Assembly (NCBI GenBank): GCA_024345305.1
Contig: BRON01000013.1
Coordinates: forward strand, 558,001 to 622,000
DNA length: 64,000 nucleotides
Source: Mrakia gelida
Taxonomy: Eukaryota > Basidiomycota > Tremellomycetes > Cystofilobasidiales > Mrakiaceae
Direction: 5' to 3'
The translations under genes were made by a program, and so were the position numbers. Of this stretch, positions 1 to 12,300 are shown one piece after another. Numbering within the stretch: position 1 is the first letter of the stretch; the number at the start of each line of letters is the position of its first letter. The notes under the pieces are model-generated. The model had not been told where the DNA came from, made no database searches, and worked only from the letters and a program-made list of their open reading frames with translations.

Positions 1-2424
1 CTGTAGCGTGGACGCGGAGAAGCATAGAACGGGCGGTCAGCGGAAAGGGTGGGGGAAGGGTGAAGGAAAAGAGGAGGCGAGACGAACAGCTGCTGAGACT
101 CCATCCTTGTCTCGGATCTTCTGACTGAGCATGTATCCGCTGGGGTCGACAAAGGAGCAAAGGATTCAGCTCGTGCTCGAGGCAACAAGAGGGAAGGGAG
201 CGAGACGTGAACTCACATCGCCTCCTCGTAACCGAACGGAACCTCGTAGCCAGCGTTCGCGAGCTCCTCAGCTTTGTTTCCGATGTACTTGAAGCCTGAG
301 AGAAGAGGAAAATAGTTAGCGAGAGAGATGAAGGACGAGGCTGCGAAGTAAAAAAGTGAACGAACCAGTCAGCGACTCGACGAACTTGAAACCTTCGAGG
401 TGAGCCATCGACGAGATCATCTTGGAAGAGACCGTGCTGCAGAAAGAGAGTTCAGACATCAGTCTCGGTCGAAGAGTGGATACAGGAGTGTAGTACTGAC
501 CTAGCTACCATAGCCAAGCGATCTAACGAGCCAAAGCAAACGAGAGACAAAGTTAGCTCGCAACTATCCGAACGAGAGGCAGAATTACGAACGAACCCAT
601 CGGTTTCCCTGACGCCTTGTACCCGTCAAGAACCCACGAAGCGAAGAGGGATCCGATCTGGTCTCCGGTGAAGATCGTCAAGCCGTCTCTGCAGTATCAC
701 GAGGAAGAAGGGTGAGTCAGCGAACGCGTCGAAAATCAAGCGAAAGGATAGCAGAACGGACCCATTCCTCTCAGCAGCGGTGAACCTATCCGCGTCGGGG
801 TCGTTGGCGAGTACTACTTGAGCTCCGGTCGAGGTAGCGTGCTTCATGGCGAGATCCTGGTAGAAGGAGAGACGTCGAGGTCAGCGAGGGAGAGGACAGA
901 AGATGAGACGGCGGGAAGGCGGGACGTACGAGAGCTCCTGGAAAGCGAGAGAGAAAGATTGTAAGGTTCAGAAAGAGCGTGTGAGAGAGGTATACCGTCG
1001 AGGAACTCACCCTTCTCTTCAGGGTTCGGGAAGGGGACCGTCGGGAACTCAGGATCGGGCTCCTGCTGCTCCTTGCAGAGGTCGGGCGCAGGGAAATCGA
1101 ACGTCTTGAACGCTCGAAGGAGGAAGGGAGTCCCGACTCCGTGAAGAGCGGTGTGGACAAAGGTGATGGGAGGAGAAGGGTTGGTAGATCTGTGTCGACG
1201 TCAAGAGGGAGACCGAAGTGAGCGACGCGACTCGGAGGGTGAGACTCGGACGCCAGCAGAGAGATGTGAACGAACCTAGTCCTCGAGAGCGTGCTGATAT
1301 GCTCGAAGTAAGCATCCTTCATCTCCTCGGTCTTGTCCTCGCAGAGAGGGCTCGCTCGAACGGACGAGGTGTCCCAGGAGATGGAGGGTTTGAGGTTCGT
1401 GAGAATCGCGGCGGCGATGCCTGTGTCGTGAGGTGAGATGATCTGAATGGCGTTGGACCAGTAGACTTTGTAGCCGTTGTCGTTCTGCAAAACGCGATGG
1501 AAATACAAAGAGAGTGGATCAGCGACGAGAGAAAGTCGAAAGTCGAGATCGAAGCGGCGCGAATGCGTCTTCGACTCGTGCAGCTCTTCTCACGTTCAAA
1601 ACTTCGTTGAGACGTACCTTCGGGTTATGAGACGCCGTAATCATCACTCCCACAGCTGCTCCGAGGCTCTTGACTCCGAAGGGGACGAGAGGGGTGTGAA
1701 CCAAGCCTTCGTAGAGGACGACCTTCAATCCCTTCTCGAGGAAGACAGCAGCTGTGAGCTCAGCCCATCGTCGAGAGTTGTGTCGATGATCGTGACCGAC
1801 GACGAGTCCCATCTTCTTGGCTTGCGGGTTTGTTGCGAGGACGTAGGCGGCGAGACCCTGTCGTCGACGAAACAAGAGGGAAACGACGAGGTGAGCTCGG
1901 CCGGGTTGGCTCGAGAAGGAGCGATGGTGAGGGGAGAGAGGGGAGCGAACGAACTTGAGAAGCTTGGATGACGGTGAGCTGTAGGAGAACAAGGAGTGTT
2001 TGAGGTCCAGTCTTAGATAATCGAGGCGCGACTCAGGGGCAGGGGAACGGAGAGGGAAGCAAGGAAAGGGAAGTGTCGAGCTCACATCGTTCATCGAGCT
2101 GAATCCAGCTTGCATCCTCGCTCGAAGTCCTGGAATCCCGTCAACCGAGGTCAGACTTAATCGCAGAGATAAGATAAAGATACGACCTACTCACCTGCTG
2201 TTCCAAATTCGATCCTGCTTTCGAGTCTCTTGTTGAGCTCTGTCCAATCTGAAGCATCTCTGAGGAGCTCAATCTCCTTCCTGGTTGACTCGTTCTGTTC
2301 GTTCAAAGCGCGCCGATGAGCTTTAAGCCGGTATAGAGAGGTGATATATATAGATGTGACTAACCTGATCGTACTCAAGCCATTGGTTGAGGGCTGCTTG
2401 AAGGGTGGGAGGGATGGGAGACAT
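1..2424 (-). CDS. PRM15: Phosphopentomutase / phosphoglucomutase (human PGM2, yeast Prm15 type), 3' end off-window
   Basis: A cytosolic alpha-D-phosphohexomutase that interconverts pentose-1-P/pentose-5-P and, less well, glucose-1-P/glucose-6-P. The start is the ATG at 2424. The first exon (2424-2365) ends in a GTTAG donor and the next resumes with NESTRKEIELL. Later exons give RIEFGTAG followed by LRARMQAGFSSMND, then VGVMITASHNPK (catalytic serine loop, around 1620-1660), NDNGYKVYW, and VVLANDPDADRF (metal loop, around 785-825). GFKYIGNKAEELANAGYEV and the sugar loop GYEEAIGYML follow, then DKDGVSAA (around 85-300). These four loops in this order, with the long spacing, fit the PGM2/Prm15 branch rather than classical PGM1. 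About ten short introns are present. An intron covers the left edge, acceptor at 1-3, so the phosphate-binding C-terminal domain lies outside the window. Family identity is firm; substrate preference is inferred from the family. Confidence 0.93.
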
Positions 2425-2707
2425 GGCGAGAGAAGGGCGGAGTCGTCGTTGCGAGCTCGTTCAGGTCATCTTGGTTCGAGAGCTCCTTCTTCTCTTTCGC
2501 TGTCGACCATCAAGAGCTCGAATCGATCTGTTCTTCGTTACCTACCCTCTTCAATTCTTCTCAACACAGTCATCAATCCAACGCCGTCCGCGAGTTCCTC
2601 TCTTTCGAAGAGCTCGAGGGATGGAACGACCGAGCTCATCTCTTCCCCACTCCCTCTCCTCCCTCCCTCCAGTCCTTCCCAAGCCTTCCATCGTCTCGCC
2701 AAACACT
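2425..2707. promoter_or_regulatory. Divergent promoter between mutase and F-box gene
   Basis: The 283 bp between two start codons on opposite strands must carry both leaders. It is rich in CT and AG blocks, with TCTCCTTCCTCC-like pyrimidine runs on the F-box strand. I see no clear TATA box. Confidence 0.5.
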
Positions 2708-4350
2708 ATGTCTTCTCTTAGAACGATGAGTGTGAGTAGATGTGTACCCTTGCTTCACTCTTTTTCCCGAAAAGAAGCTAGTCTCAAGGCCCTCCCTCGC
2801 ACCTCAGCTCCTCCCTCGACGAACGACCTTGCCCTGGGACGTCCTCCTCCTCGTCTTCCAAGAGTGCGATCCCTCCACCCTCGCCATCCTCGGAGGGGTC
2901 TCGCTCGACTTCCTCGCTGCTACATCTCCTCATCTCTACGGCTCGATCGAGGTCCAGTCGGTCGAGCAGTTGGCGAGACTGTTCTGCGAGAGAGACGAGT
3001 GCCTGGAGGTGAGCCCGGCAACGGTCCCTCCTGCTTTGCATTTATAGGCAAAGCTCGCTAGCATATTACTTTCTGACGTGAACCTACCCTTCTGCTCGCA
3101 GACTTCACTCCCATCCCCAATCAATCCATACCTCTCGCTCTCTCAAACCCGTTCCCTCACCGTCGGCTTCACATCCGTCCCGACCCTCCTCCATCACGTC
3201 CACCTTTCATTCACTCTCCTGGTCTCGGACCCTCTTCCCATCGAGACTCTCAACGTGAGGCTACCATACGTCTCCTGGGCCAAGAACATCACCTATCCCT
3301 TCGAATACCTCAGCAAGAACCTGCTCCGTCATCTGAATCCGATTCGCGTCCGATACGACAGCGAACGACCATCTGACAAAGGAGTTTGGGATTGGTCGAA
3401 TGATTCCAAGGCGCTGGAAGGGTGGACTCGTCTCGAACGGGTGGACTACGTCGGGTCGATCCCCATGGAAGGGATAGAGACGGAAAGGCTGTCCTGCCTC
3501 CCTCCTGCCCAACTCAGCCGTCGGCGGACGCTTCGGTTCTACGTCACGAGCCTCCTCTGCCTTTACACTCCCAGGAACTATCTCACCTTCGCGAAGTTCT
3601 TCCACGTCAGCAGAAGGAGGTTTTCTCTTGACAAGATGCAGGATGGATCCATCGTCTTCGTCGTCGAGACGGAGCAGCAGAAGACGGAGGTCGAGGCGGG
3701 GATTCTGGTGCAGATTGAACCGAAATGGAGGTCCATTTTCGTCGTAGAGGTAGAGGTCTAGAGTGAGTAATTCTCGAGCCTTTTTCGCTCCAGCTCGTCA
3801 AGAAGGAGGCTGACTCTGTTGCCTCATCTCCCTTCGCGACAGTTCGACGCGTCTCGCTCTTCCATCCTCACCTTTCCCTTCCTTCCCTCGACGCCCTCTC
3901 ACCACGTCAACATTCCACTACACCCCTTGCCAACACCGAATACTATCTCTCGCTCTCCACATTCCTCAAAACTTCTTTCTCTCGGGTCTACCCTCCTCGA
4001 CACTCAAACCACCCCCCGGATCCATTGTCCCTCCTCGTCCAACAGGTCGCCGACACCCGCGTTGCCACGAGGCTTAAGAACGGGACCGGATCTTCTCTTC
4101 CTTATACCATCAGCAGTAAGTGGCCTTCTCGTTTGTGTCCTCGATGTTGACGAGAAGGGAGTCGCGACGAACTGACCTCGACGCGTCTCCGCCTTCTTCC
4201 CTTCACCTCGCAGACTTTCGACCCAAACCCAACCCCCGAGACTTCTTCTTCGAACCGAGCTCATCGAGGTCCAATACTCCTCCCTCCTCGTCGCGTCGCA
4301 GGATCGGTTTCGCCGTCGTAGGAAGCTTGGGAGTTGCGAAGGGACGATGA
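2708..4350 (+). CDS. F-box domain protein (C-terminal gene model uncertain)
   Basis: The ATG at 2708 opens MSSLRTMS. A short intron, GTGAGT to AAAAG, leads to KLVSRPSLAP and then an F-box-like stretch, LPWDVLLLVFQECDPSTLA continuing GGVSLDFLAATSPHLY. That pattern is the substrate-adaptor motif of SCF ubiquitin ligases in leucine-rich or degenerate form. An intron near 3009-3100 joins DECLE to TSLPSPINPYLS. The second large exon stays open until TAG at 3759-3761. Just past that TAG is a strong donor, and the downstream exons are also open to TGA at 4350. They include LVKKEADSVASSPFATV, a GTAAGT donor at 4096, and then NFRPKPNPRDFFFEPSS. Reaching 4350 requires a weaker phase-0 donor before the TAG and the acceptor CGCTCCAG. 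The protein may therefore end at 3761 or at 4350. The F-box call is by motif; the target is unknown. Confidence 0.6.
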
Positions 4351-4668
4351 GCTGGCCGGAAAGGGTCGTCGGAGGAGGAAGGATCCTTGTTCGCTGTGGT
4401 TGCACGATCCATGCTACTCAATTTTCTCGGACACTCCTCGCTGAGGCCTCTTCAGACGCGTCCAATCTTCTTATCGCGGCTGTTTTCATCGAAGGAGAGT
4501 AGTCACCAAGGAAACAGGCGTCTTTGACGGCCGGCGTCGCTTCTCTCGTTTCGGTTCCTCCCAACCTTCTCGACCTCACATCTCCTTCTCCTTCCCTCCC
4601 TCCCTTCTCCCCATCCATACCCGTTCCTCTTCTCGTTTCGAGGGGGAGCTTCAACCTCTCCATCAGAG
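4351..4668. other. Intergenic, SWI1 leader
   Basis: About 318 bp upstream of SWI1. It is strongly CT-rich between 4550 and 4660, as expected for a transcribed leader in this genome. One ACGCGT lies near 4456. I see no gene. Confidence 0.4.
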
Positions 4669-7600
4669 ATGAACTCGTCCATGACTCCTGATCAGATGCT
4701 GGCCTTCTTGTAAGCTGCTCTCGAACAAGAAGGAGGAGGGACCGAAACGGACGAGACGAGCTGACTCTCCTTCCTTTTCCTTTCCCTCGTGCCTTCAGAG
4801 CGTCGCAGAACCAGAGCAACTCGTCGAATCCATACCAACAACAACAAACCTACTCGAACAACAACAACAACCAGTCTCATACCTCCCCTCTTCCGCCTTC
4901 TATCTCCTCGTTCCCTCCTCGGACGGGATCAGCGCAAGGAGGAGGAGCAGGACCATCCTACCCGTACGCGTCCTCGTCGAACCCATCCAGCACCATGTCG
5001 GATCAGGAAGCCTTCCTCGCTCAGTTCTCAGCACCAGGAGCAAGTCAACAGCAGCAACAGCAGCAGCAGAGACCCTCGTCAGGGCATGGGATGGGAGGAG
5101 GAGGAGGAGGAGGTTCCCAAGGCGGTCAGTTTGGAGGAGCCGTAGGAAGCGACATCATGAAGCAGGTCAGTTCGTTATTTCTCCATCTCTCTTCGCATCT
5201 ACTAGGAGCGCATATAGTCTAACTTTCAACCTCCCTCGTATCGTGGATGCTCAGATGGAAGCGATGCAAGCCCTCCGAGCTCGTCAGAACTCCGGCTCCT
5301 CCTCCTCCCCTTACACCTCCTCCTCCTCCAACCAATTCCAGCAGCAATCCCAACAGAACGCCATGTCCCCATCCACCAACCCAGCAGGATCACCAGCAGC
5401 TCTCCTCGGAGGAGTAGGAGGTCTCCCCGCCAACTTCGCGACCAGCACACCTCAGCAGCAGCAAGCTCAACTCCTCGTCCTTCAGCAGCAGTACAAGCTC
5501 AGGGAACAACAGAAGCAGAGGACGAGCTCGATGAGCAGTGGATACGGAGGAGGGCAGATGGGAAGCATCGCAGAAGGAGTCGCTGGCGGATCGACAGGAG
5601 GAGGAGGAGGAGAGGGAGCTCAACAACCTGGATCTCCTTCCCTTCCTCAAGGACAGGGAGGTCCTTCGACTTCGAACAACAACAACAACCCTCCAACGAG
5701 ACCTACTTCCTCCCTCTCCCAGCACCAGTACTCAGCACCAACACCCACCAATCAAAGTCAACTTTCCCCAGCTCACTCCAACTCCAATCAACCTCCGAAC
5801 TCGAACCAACCTCCTTCCTCCTCCTCCTCCGGCCAACAGCAACAGCAGCCGGGAGGGAAGCAGTCTCAAGTCGTCGGATTCCTCAAAGCCATCGCTGGAG
5901 CTGCGTCTCAGAAGGGGACGGCTCTGCCGAAGTGGTTCGTCGAGGGAGAAGGGATCGAAGGAGGGAGGGTCGGGACGTTGGGTTTGGGAGCTGGAGTCGC
6001 GCCGGATGGAGGAGGAGGAGGCCAGAGGATAGAGGCTTTCTTGCTCTGGCAACTCGTTCAGAATGCTGGAGGAGTGCCGGCTGTGAGTTCTCTGTTTTGT
6101 TTGTTGGACGTGGCGAGGTGGAGGAGTCGTTCGAGTGACAACGCGTGAGCTGACCTCGACCTCCCTTCCCTCCCTCTTTCGCTCGCTCTTCCTCTTCTCT
6201 TCCCTCCTCCTTCCTCCTCGCCCTTCTTCCCTCCCATTCCCTCCCTCTCCTTCATTCAGGCCTTCCATCCCTCCAACCTCCCCAAAATGCTCGCCGCCCT
6301 CGGCGTTCCCGCTTCCCTCACCACTCCCACCCCTATGATCGACCTCAACTACAACCCCTCCGTCCCACCCAAAACGACGCTCAACTCAGCCGAGTTCCTC
6401 TACCACGCCTACCGAGCTCTCGTTGGACCCTTCGAGGAGATGAGACACAAGCAGGTCCAGTCCATCAAGGCCGCTCAGGCGTTCGCTCTTCAGAACGGAG
6501 GGACGCTGCCAGGACCGGGAGGAGGAGGGATCAACGGGCTCGCAGGGTTGACGAAGGAGCAGTACCAGGCTTACATGCTTCATCAGCAGGCACTCAACGC
6601 TGGAGGAGCTGGAGCGGGAGGGCAAGCGAACGGGAACGGAGCTCAGCAGCAACAGCAACCTTCCAACACGAACGCGAACTCGTCGACTCCTCAAACTCCC
6701 TCCTCGAGCACCACCCCCGCTCCTCCCCTCGCCCTCCCCCTCGCTCCTCCTCCCTCTACCTCCAACGGAGGTCCCTCCCCTTCTCCAGCTCCCTCCTCGA
6801 ACACCACAAACCTCAACCTCAACCTCAACCTCAATCCTCAAGGCTCCCCACCCAACCCTTCCACTCCCTCCAACCCTCCTCCTCCCTCCGCACCGGGCTT
6901 CCCCTCGTTCGCGATGAACTCGGAGACCAGGAGGATGATGGCTGGACTGTCGCACGAGCAGCAGCAGCAGTTGATGGTTCAGGCGATGAGGGCTCAGGCG
7001 CAGGCGACGCAGGGGGGTCAGGGTGGAGGGTTGGGTGGGTTGATGGGTGGGTTGGGAGGAGGAGAGGGTGGAAATGGGGCGACTGGGAAGGTTGGAGAGA
7101 CGGAGGAGGAGAGGAGAGAGAGGAAGAATAAGAAGAGGAAAGGTGAGTTTTGGCTTTGACGGTTGGTGGTTGGGAGGGAGAGAGGAGGGGAGGAGGGGAG
7201 AAGACGACACGAGACGAGATGTGCGCTGACCGAGTTTGCTCTTCTTCCCTTTCAGTCGAGGACACCTCGTCAGCTGGAACTGTGAGTACTCTCTCTCTCT
7301 CATGATGCGCTTTCAGTTGAACTCAAGACCTATCGAGTCAAACTGAAAGTCGGGACTGACTCCTTTCGTTCCTTTTCCCTCCGTCGCGTCCATTCGGATC
7401 AGTCCGCCCTCCCCTCCTCCACTCCCGCTCCCCTCAGTCCCGCCTCAGCCAACCACCGTCCCCGAAACAAGATCCAGTACCTCCCTCTCCAACGCGAGTC
7501 CACCACCTACGGAGGCTGGGACGTCGACGGAATCGAACAAGATCGACTTCGAACCAAGGCCTCTCGCAAACCTCGACCCGTCAACGAGTTCGGAGCCGTC

Positions 7601-9091
7601 GACATCGAGGGACTCCTCCTCTCCCTCCAGTCGAGGATGCAAGGAGAGGTGTCATACGCTCTCACCACCATCGAGATGCTCTCGGTTCAGCCTTCGGGAC
7701 TCGGACGAGACAGCGGAGGGTACGAGGGTGTGCTGCCGTTGAAGAACTGCAAGGATCTGTTGGAGGAGTTGGTGGAGCTTTTGGAAGAGGTTTCGATTGG
7801 GGAGGGAGGGATGGCGAAGAGGGAGGAGGGATGGAGGGGTGGGAGGAAGGAGAAGAAGAGGTTGAGAACGACGAGTTCGGAAGGGGAGGAGAACGAGATG
7901 GTCGTTGATGTGGTGGTGGCCCAGCCAATCTCGTCGTCGTCCAAGCCGGAAACGTTCGAGGATACCAGGAACGCGTCGTCGAAACCTCGACTGGTCCATT
8001 CGGCTCTCGTCCTCCTCGGACACGAAGGAACGGAGAAGCTTCGATCGGAGAGGAACGAGGAGGGAGTTCGCTCGACGCGCGCGGCGGAAACCATACTCGT
8101 TATCGTCAACATCATCCGAAACCTCTCCTCCCAGACGGAGAACGTCACTATCCTCGGTCAATACGTCCCTCTCCTCCACATCCTCACCGCCATCTGCGAA
8201 CCCTCGATGGCTGGACTCACCGTTTCCCTCGAACCTCTCCCTCGCCCAACTACCACCTCGACCTCCTCCCCACCACCCCCGTTCTCCATCCTCGACCTCT
8301 CCAACGTCCGAAAAGACGTCCTCTACATCCTCTCCAACCTCGCACACGACAGCCCCTTCTCCAAACCTACCTTCCCCCTCCCGATCGTCCAAGCCGTCTT
8401 CGACATCGTCACCTCCTTCATCTTCGACGCAGACGGCGATCTCTACCCTTCCACCACCTCCACCTCGGACCCCATCGCCGCAGCCAGGATCCCAGCCGTC
8501 GTCCCCGTCTACCTCGACCTCGGAATCGCAGCCTTCTCGCGCCTCACCGTCCAGGACGAGAACCGACTGGTGTTTGGGAAACTCCCTCCTCAGGACCTCT
8601 GGGACATCTACACCACTCTCGTTCGACTCCTCCCCGTCACCGAGGCGGACTTCCTCCGCTCAGGACAAGAGGTCTGGACAGGGTTCAACGAACGAGTCTG
8701 CATGTCCATCTACAACCTCGTCTTCCTTGCTCCTTCGTCCGTCAAGACCCAGATTCGTCGCAAAACAGGCTACACGACCATCCTCGTTCGGATCCTCAAG
8801 AAGTTCTACCCCAACACGGTCCTGTTCAAGGAGAACTCGTACGCGATCCTCTGCAGGAGGATCCTCGAGACGTTCGGTGTTCTCAACGAGGGTGGCGAAG
8901 GAGATGGAGCAGGGGTGTGGTTGGATTTCGGGACGGGGCAGGGGAAGGAGACAGAGGTGAAGAAGAAGCCTAGAGTGGAGATGCCGGGGTGGTTGACGGG
9001 GACGCCTGGGTTGTTTGAGGAGTTCTTCAAAATTAAGGATGCGGATGCGGTGACGTTTGAGGAGTTGGATGGGTTGATGTCGGATCTTTGA
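4669..9091 (+). CDS. SWI1: SWI1-type ARID subunit of the SWI/SNF chromatin remodeller
   Basis: A nuclear DNA-binding accessory subunit of SWI/SNF. Six exons read cleanly: 4669-4709, 4799-5165, 5255-6082, 6260-7142, 7256-7281 and 7403-9091, giving about 1277 aa. The N-terminus (residues 1-340) is rich in Q, N, S and G with several short polyQ runs. Around residues 340-475 is an ARID-like segment: QVVGFLKAIAGAASQK, FLLWQLVQNAGGVPA, and FHPSNLPKMLAALGV. Residues 560-680 are low complexity with a P/S-rich block and an NLNLNLNLN run. From about 720 to the end is the conserved SWI1/BAF250 C-terminal ARM-like domain, including ILVIVNIIRNLSSQTENV, AVVPVYLDLGIAAFSRL and CMSIYNLVFLAPSSVKTQ. The 26-nt exon is unusual but in phase, and joins KKRK to VEDTSSAGT. 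The domain order matches yeast Swi1. Confidence 0.92.
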
Positions 9092-9342
9092 ACGGCGCGT
9101 CGTGGTTGATCTTTGGCTTTCGTAGCTTTCTTTCTTTTTTGGGGCTCTTCTTTTCTTTCGATAGTTCAATTATATCTACATTTCGTATCCACTACATCTC
9201 GTACTCTCGGAAAGGCGCGGTTGCCTCAGCTCAGACACTCTTCGATTCGAAACGAAATGTGAGCTTCGTCTTCCTCCTTTCGTTCGTCCAACCGTCACAT
9301 CCACTCACTCCCTACCTCCACTCTCTCGTTCTCCCCGCAGTC

Positions 9343-12300
9343 ATGGCACCTCCTCAACCTCCGGACAAAGAAGCCCAGCCCTCGAATCTTGTGGCAGAAG
9401 TCGTTACGAAACAACCCTTCCACCGACGAGCTCTCACCTTCGTCCTCAAACTCCTCCCTCCCGAGTTTATCTCTGGCTTCAACGCTAGGAACCTCAAAAC
9501 CCTCTTTCGATGTATCCTCGCCTTCTTCGCTTGTCATGTCCTCCTCTTCGCTCAACCTGCGCTGGAAACGCTGGGGATCGCGACGTTCTTCGCTGGTGAG
9601 TTCGTCGATCGCCTTCGCTCCTCGACGAGCTTCTCTTCGCTTTCTCGAAGCTCACTCGACTTTCTCCTTCCCGCCTCCTTCGCAGGCATCGTCTGCATCA
9701 TGCTTCCTCCTTCTATGCCTCTTTCGCTGTTCTTCCTCGTAAGCACAGACTCACCTCACCTCAGTCGGAGGAACGGAAGACGAAGCTGATCTCAGCGTTC
9801 GGTTTTGCCCCCGACCCTCCTCCCTTCCGTCTTCGTTTTACGGAACAGGCGAGCACGATCGTCAACTTGGGGATGCTTGTTGGTTGGGCATGGAGCTCTG
9901 CTGCGATGGCTGCTGCTCTCAACGTTCGTTCGGAGGTACTGTTCGAGGCTTCGTATCGGAAGGCAAAAGCGAGGTGAGCTTTCGCTTCGTTCTTCGTTTC
10001 GATTCGAGTGTAGAGCTTCAAGCTGACGTCTCTCTTCTGAACTCGGGTAGACTTGAGACAAACCCCGAAGCGACGTTCAAGTCTGTGGTGTTTGACGGGA
10101 TCTTTCTCGATCCGAGGTGAGTTGATCGGTCGCGTCGCCGTCGCGTCTCTTCTCCCTCGTTCGAAGCTGATCTCTCTCTCTTTCGCTTACGGTTGAAGGT
10201 CATCGGCTGTTTATGGAGCCTTCTTCTTTATCGGAACGTTCGCTATGGGAGCTCTGAGAGCTCACGTGCCGGTGCTCGGGATCGGAGGGATTTTCGCATG
10301 CAGTGAGTCGAGTTGACTTTCCCTTTCCCTATGAGTTCTTTCGACGCGCTGATTCCCCCTCTGGGGAAATCGCAGTCGTCATGGATGTCGTGTTCTCCTA
10401 CGGACCTCTCTTCCCAACGTCTCAATACATGCTCGCGGTGAGTCAACAAGAGCTCTCGAATCGCTCGTTGGAGACGTCCTCGAAGCCGACGCTCGAGACG
10501 AAGCCGCTTTTCCTCCTCAGCGCCGTCCTTCCGACAAGTCCTCCTCGAACGACCCCTCTACCAACAGACCTATCGGTACTACTCGACTCGCCGAATGGAG
10601 GAGGAAGGTCAAGGAACGAGAGACCCGCCACGGTCATGACCTGAGCGTCCTGCTCCCCATTCTCGCGTCCTCGTCGGCTCCTCTTCGAACTGCTCTGGCC
10701 GACGCACTTCTCGACATCTCCTCGCACCTCGAAGCAGTCAACTCGACCCGGTGGAAGCTTGGGAAGAGGGGAGTCGATGAGGTTGGAGTGGCTGTGGCGA
10801 GGGAGAGGTTGGAGAGGCTGAGAGACGCGTTGAAGGAGTTTCGAGAGACGGAGAGGAAAGCACTCGTTCGAGGTCCATTTGGGAAGTTCTTCGACGACTC
10901 AGAGGACGATCGAGGAGCCATCAAGTCCGAGTACATGTCCAAGACCAAGGACAGTGATTGCCTCGCCGCTCGTTCACTCTTCCTCTGCTTCGTTTTCACG
11001 TTGAGTCCTCCGTCTTCGTCCTTCGTCCTTCTTCGATCTCGACTTCCTCATCCGCCTCGCTGACTCTCTTTGTTCTCCCTCTCCAGAACCACTCTCGAAT
11101 CCTTCGCCGAGTCCCTCCTCGACTTCCTCGCCTTCACCGTCGATCTTCGCCAGAAACGACCTCGATCTCGACTTTGGTTCCCGTCCGGTTTCGGGATGAT
11201 ATGGAGGAAGATCCAGTCTCGTCGAGGAGCACGAGCAGAGCTAGCGAGTGCAGGAGCCGATGCCGAGAGATTCTTAGAGGAGGGATCTATCAGCGAGGAG
11301 GAGGACCAGGAAGCTGTCGCGCCAGATGCTCGTGAGTCGCGTCGTGATCCTTTAGTGCGAGTCGGGGAGGGAACCTCGGCTCGACTCTCCACTGATGATT
11401 TGATCGGTCTCTTGCGCTTCTAGCCAAGGACCCCGATGCATCTACTCCTACCAGGAAGTCTCAGAGGATCGCTTTGAAGCTCTCTCGTTTCTTTCGATGG
11501 TTCAAGGGAACAGAGGGTCTCTTCGCGCTCCGTCATGCCATCGCGAGCATCGTCATCTGGATCTTCGCTGTACATCCCAACACCGCTCATTTCAGTTACA
11601 TCCGTGAGTTCCACTCTGCTTCTATGGAGAGTACGAGACGCGTCGCTTGCCGTCCTCGTCGCTAACGTTTCTGTGCGTCGCGTCGATCTCGATCCTCTTG
11701 CCCGGCTCTTTCTCTTCTTCTCCCACCCACCTCGTTTTAGATCGAGGTCTCTGGGCTCTGGTGAGAGCTTCGGAATAAATTCTTCTTCTCTTTGCTTCGA
11801 CGAGCTGGTGCTGACCACCCTTCGTCTTCTTCGTTCCAAGATCATGGTCCAGACCGGACTCGGTGTTTTCGTGGGCAACCAAGTCGTCAACTTCATTTCG
11901 AGGATGGGAGGAACGCTCGTCGGAGTGGCTCTGGGACTCATCGGCTGGTATCTTGGTGCTGGAAGAGGAAGAGGGAACCTCTACGGTCTCACGGCGATGG
12001 CGGTGAGTGGGCTTTTCGACCCGGAGGAGGGCTTCGACGGAAATCAGATGCTGACTTCGCCTTTCTTCTCACTCGCAGTGCCTTCTGGGACTACCACTCT
12101 TCTACGCTCGGATCGTTCTTCCTCCTGCAAAGTTCTTCGGTTGGTTGATGGCTTGTGAGTTTCCGTTTCGTCGTCGAGCTGTTCTCGAATCATCGGACGC
12201 TGACCGAGCTTTCTCCTCTTCTCGCACGATCGTCTCCCTCATTTGGCAGGCATGACGATGGTCCTCATCGTTGGCTACTCCTAGTGAGCTCGAAGTCTCA

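Noticed and set aside
6386..7303. 305-codon open frame on the minus strand opposite SWI1
   Set aside because: It crosses SWI1 introns and is a composition-driven antisense frame without splice signals of its own.
7905..8960. 351-codon open frame on the + strand overlapping SWI1
   Set aside because: It is Ser/Arg/Pro-rich shadow coding in another frame of the SWI1 C-terminal domain, which has clear family conservation.
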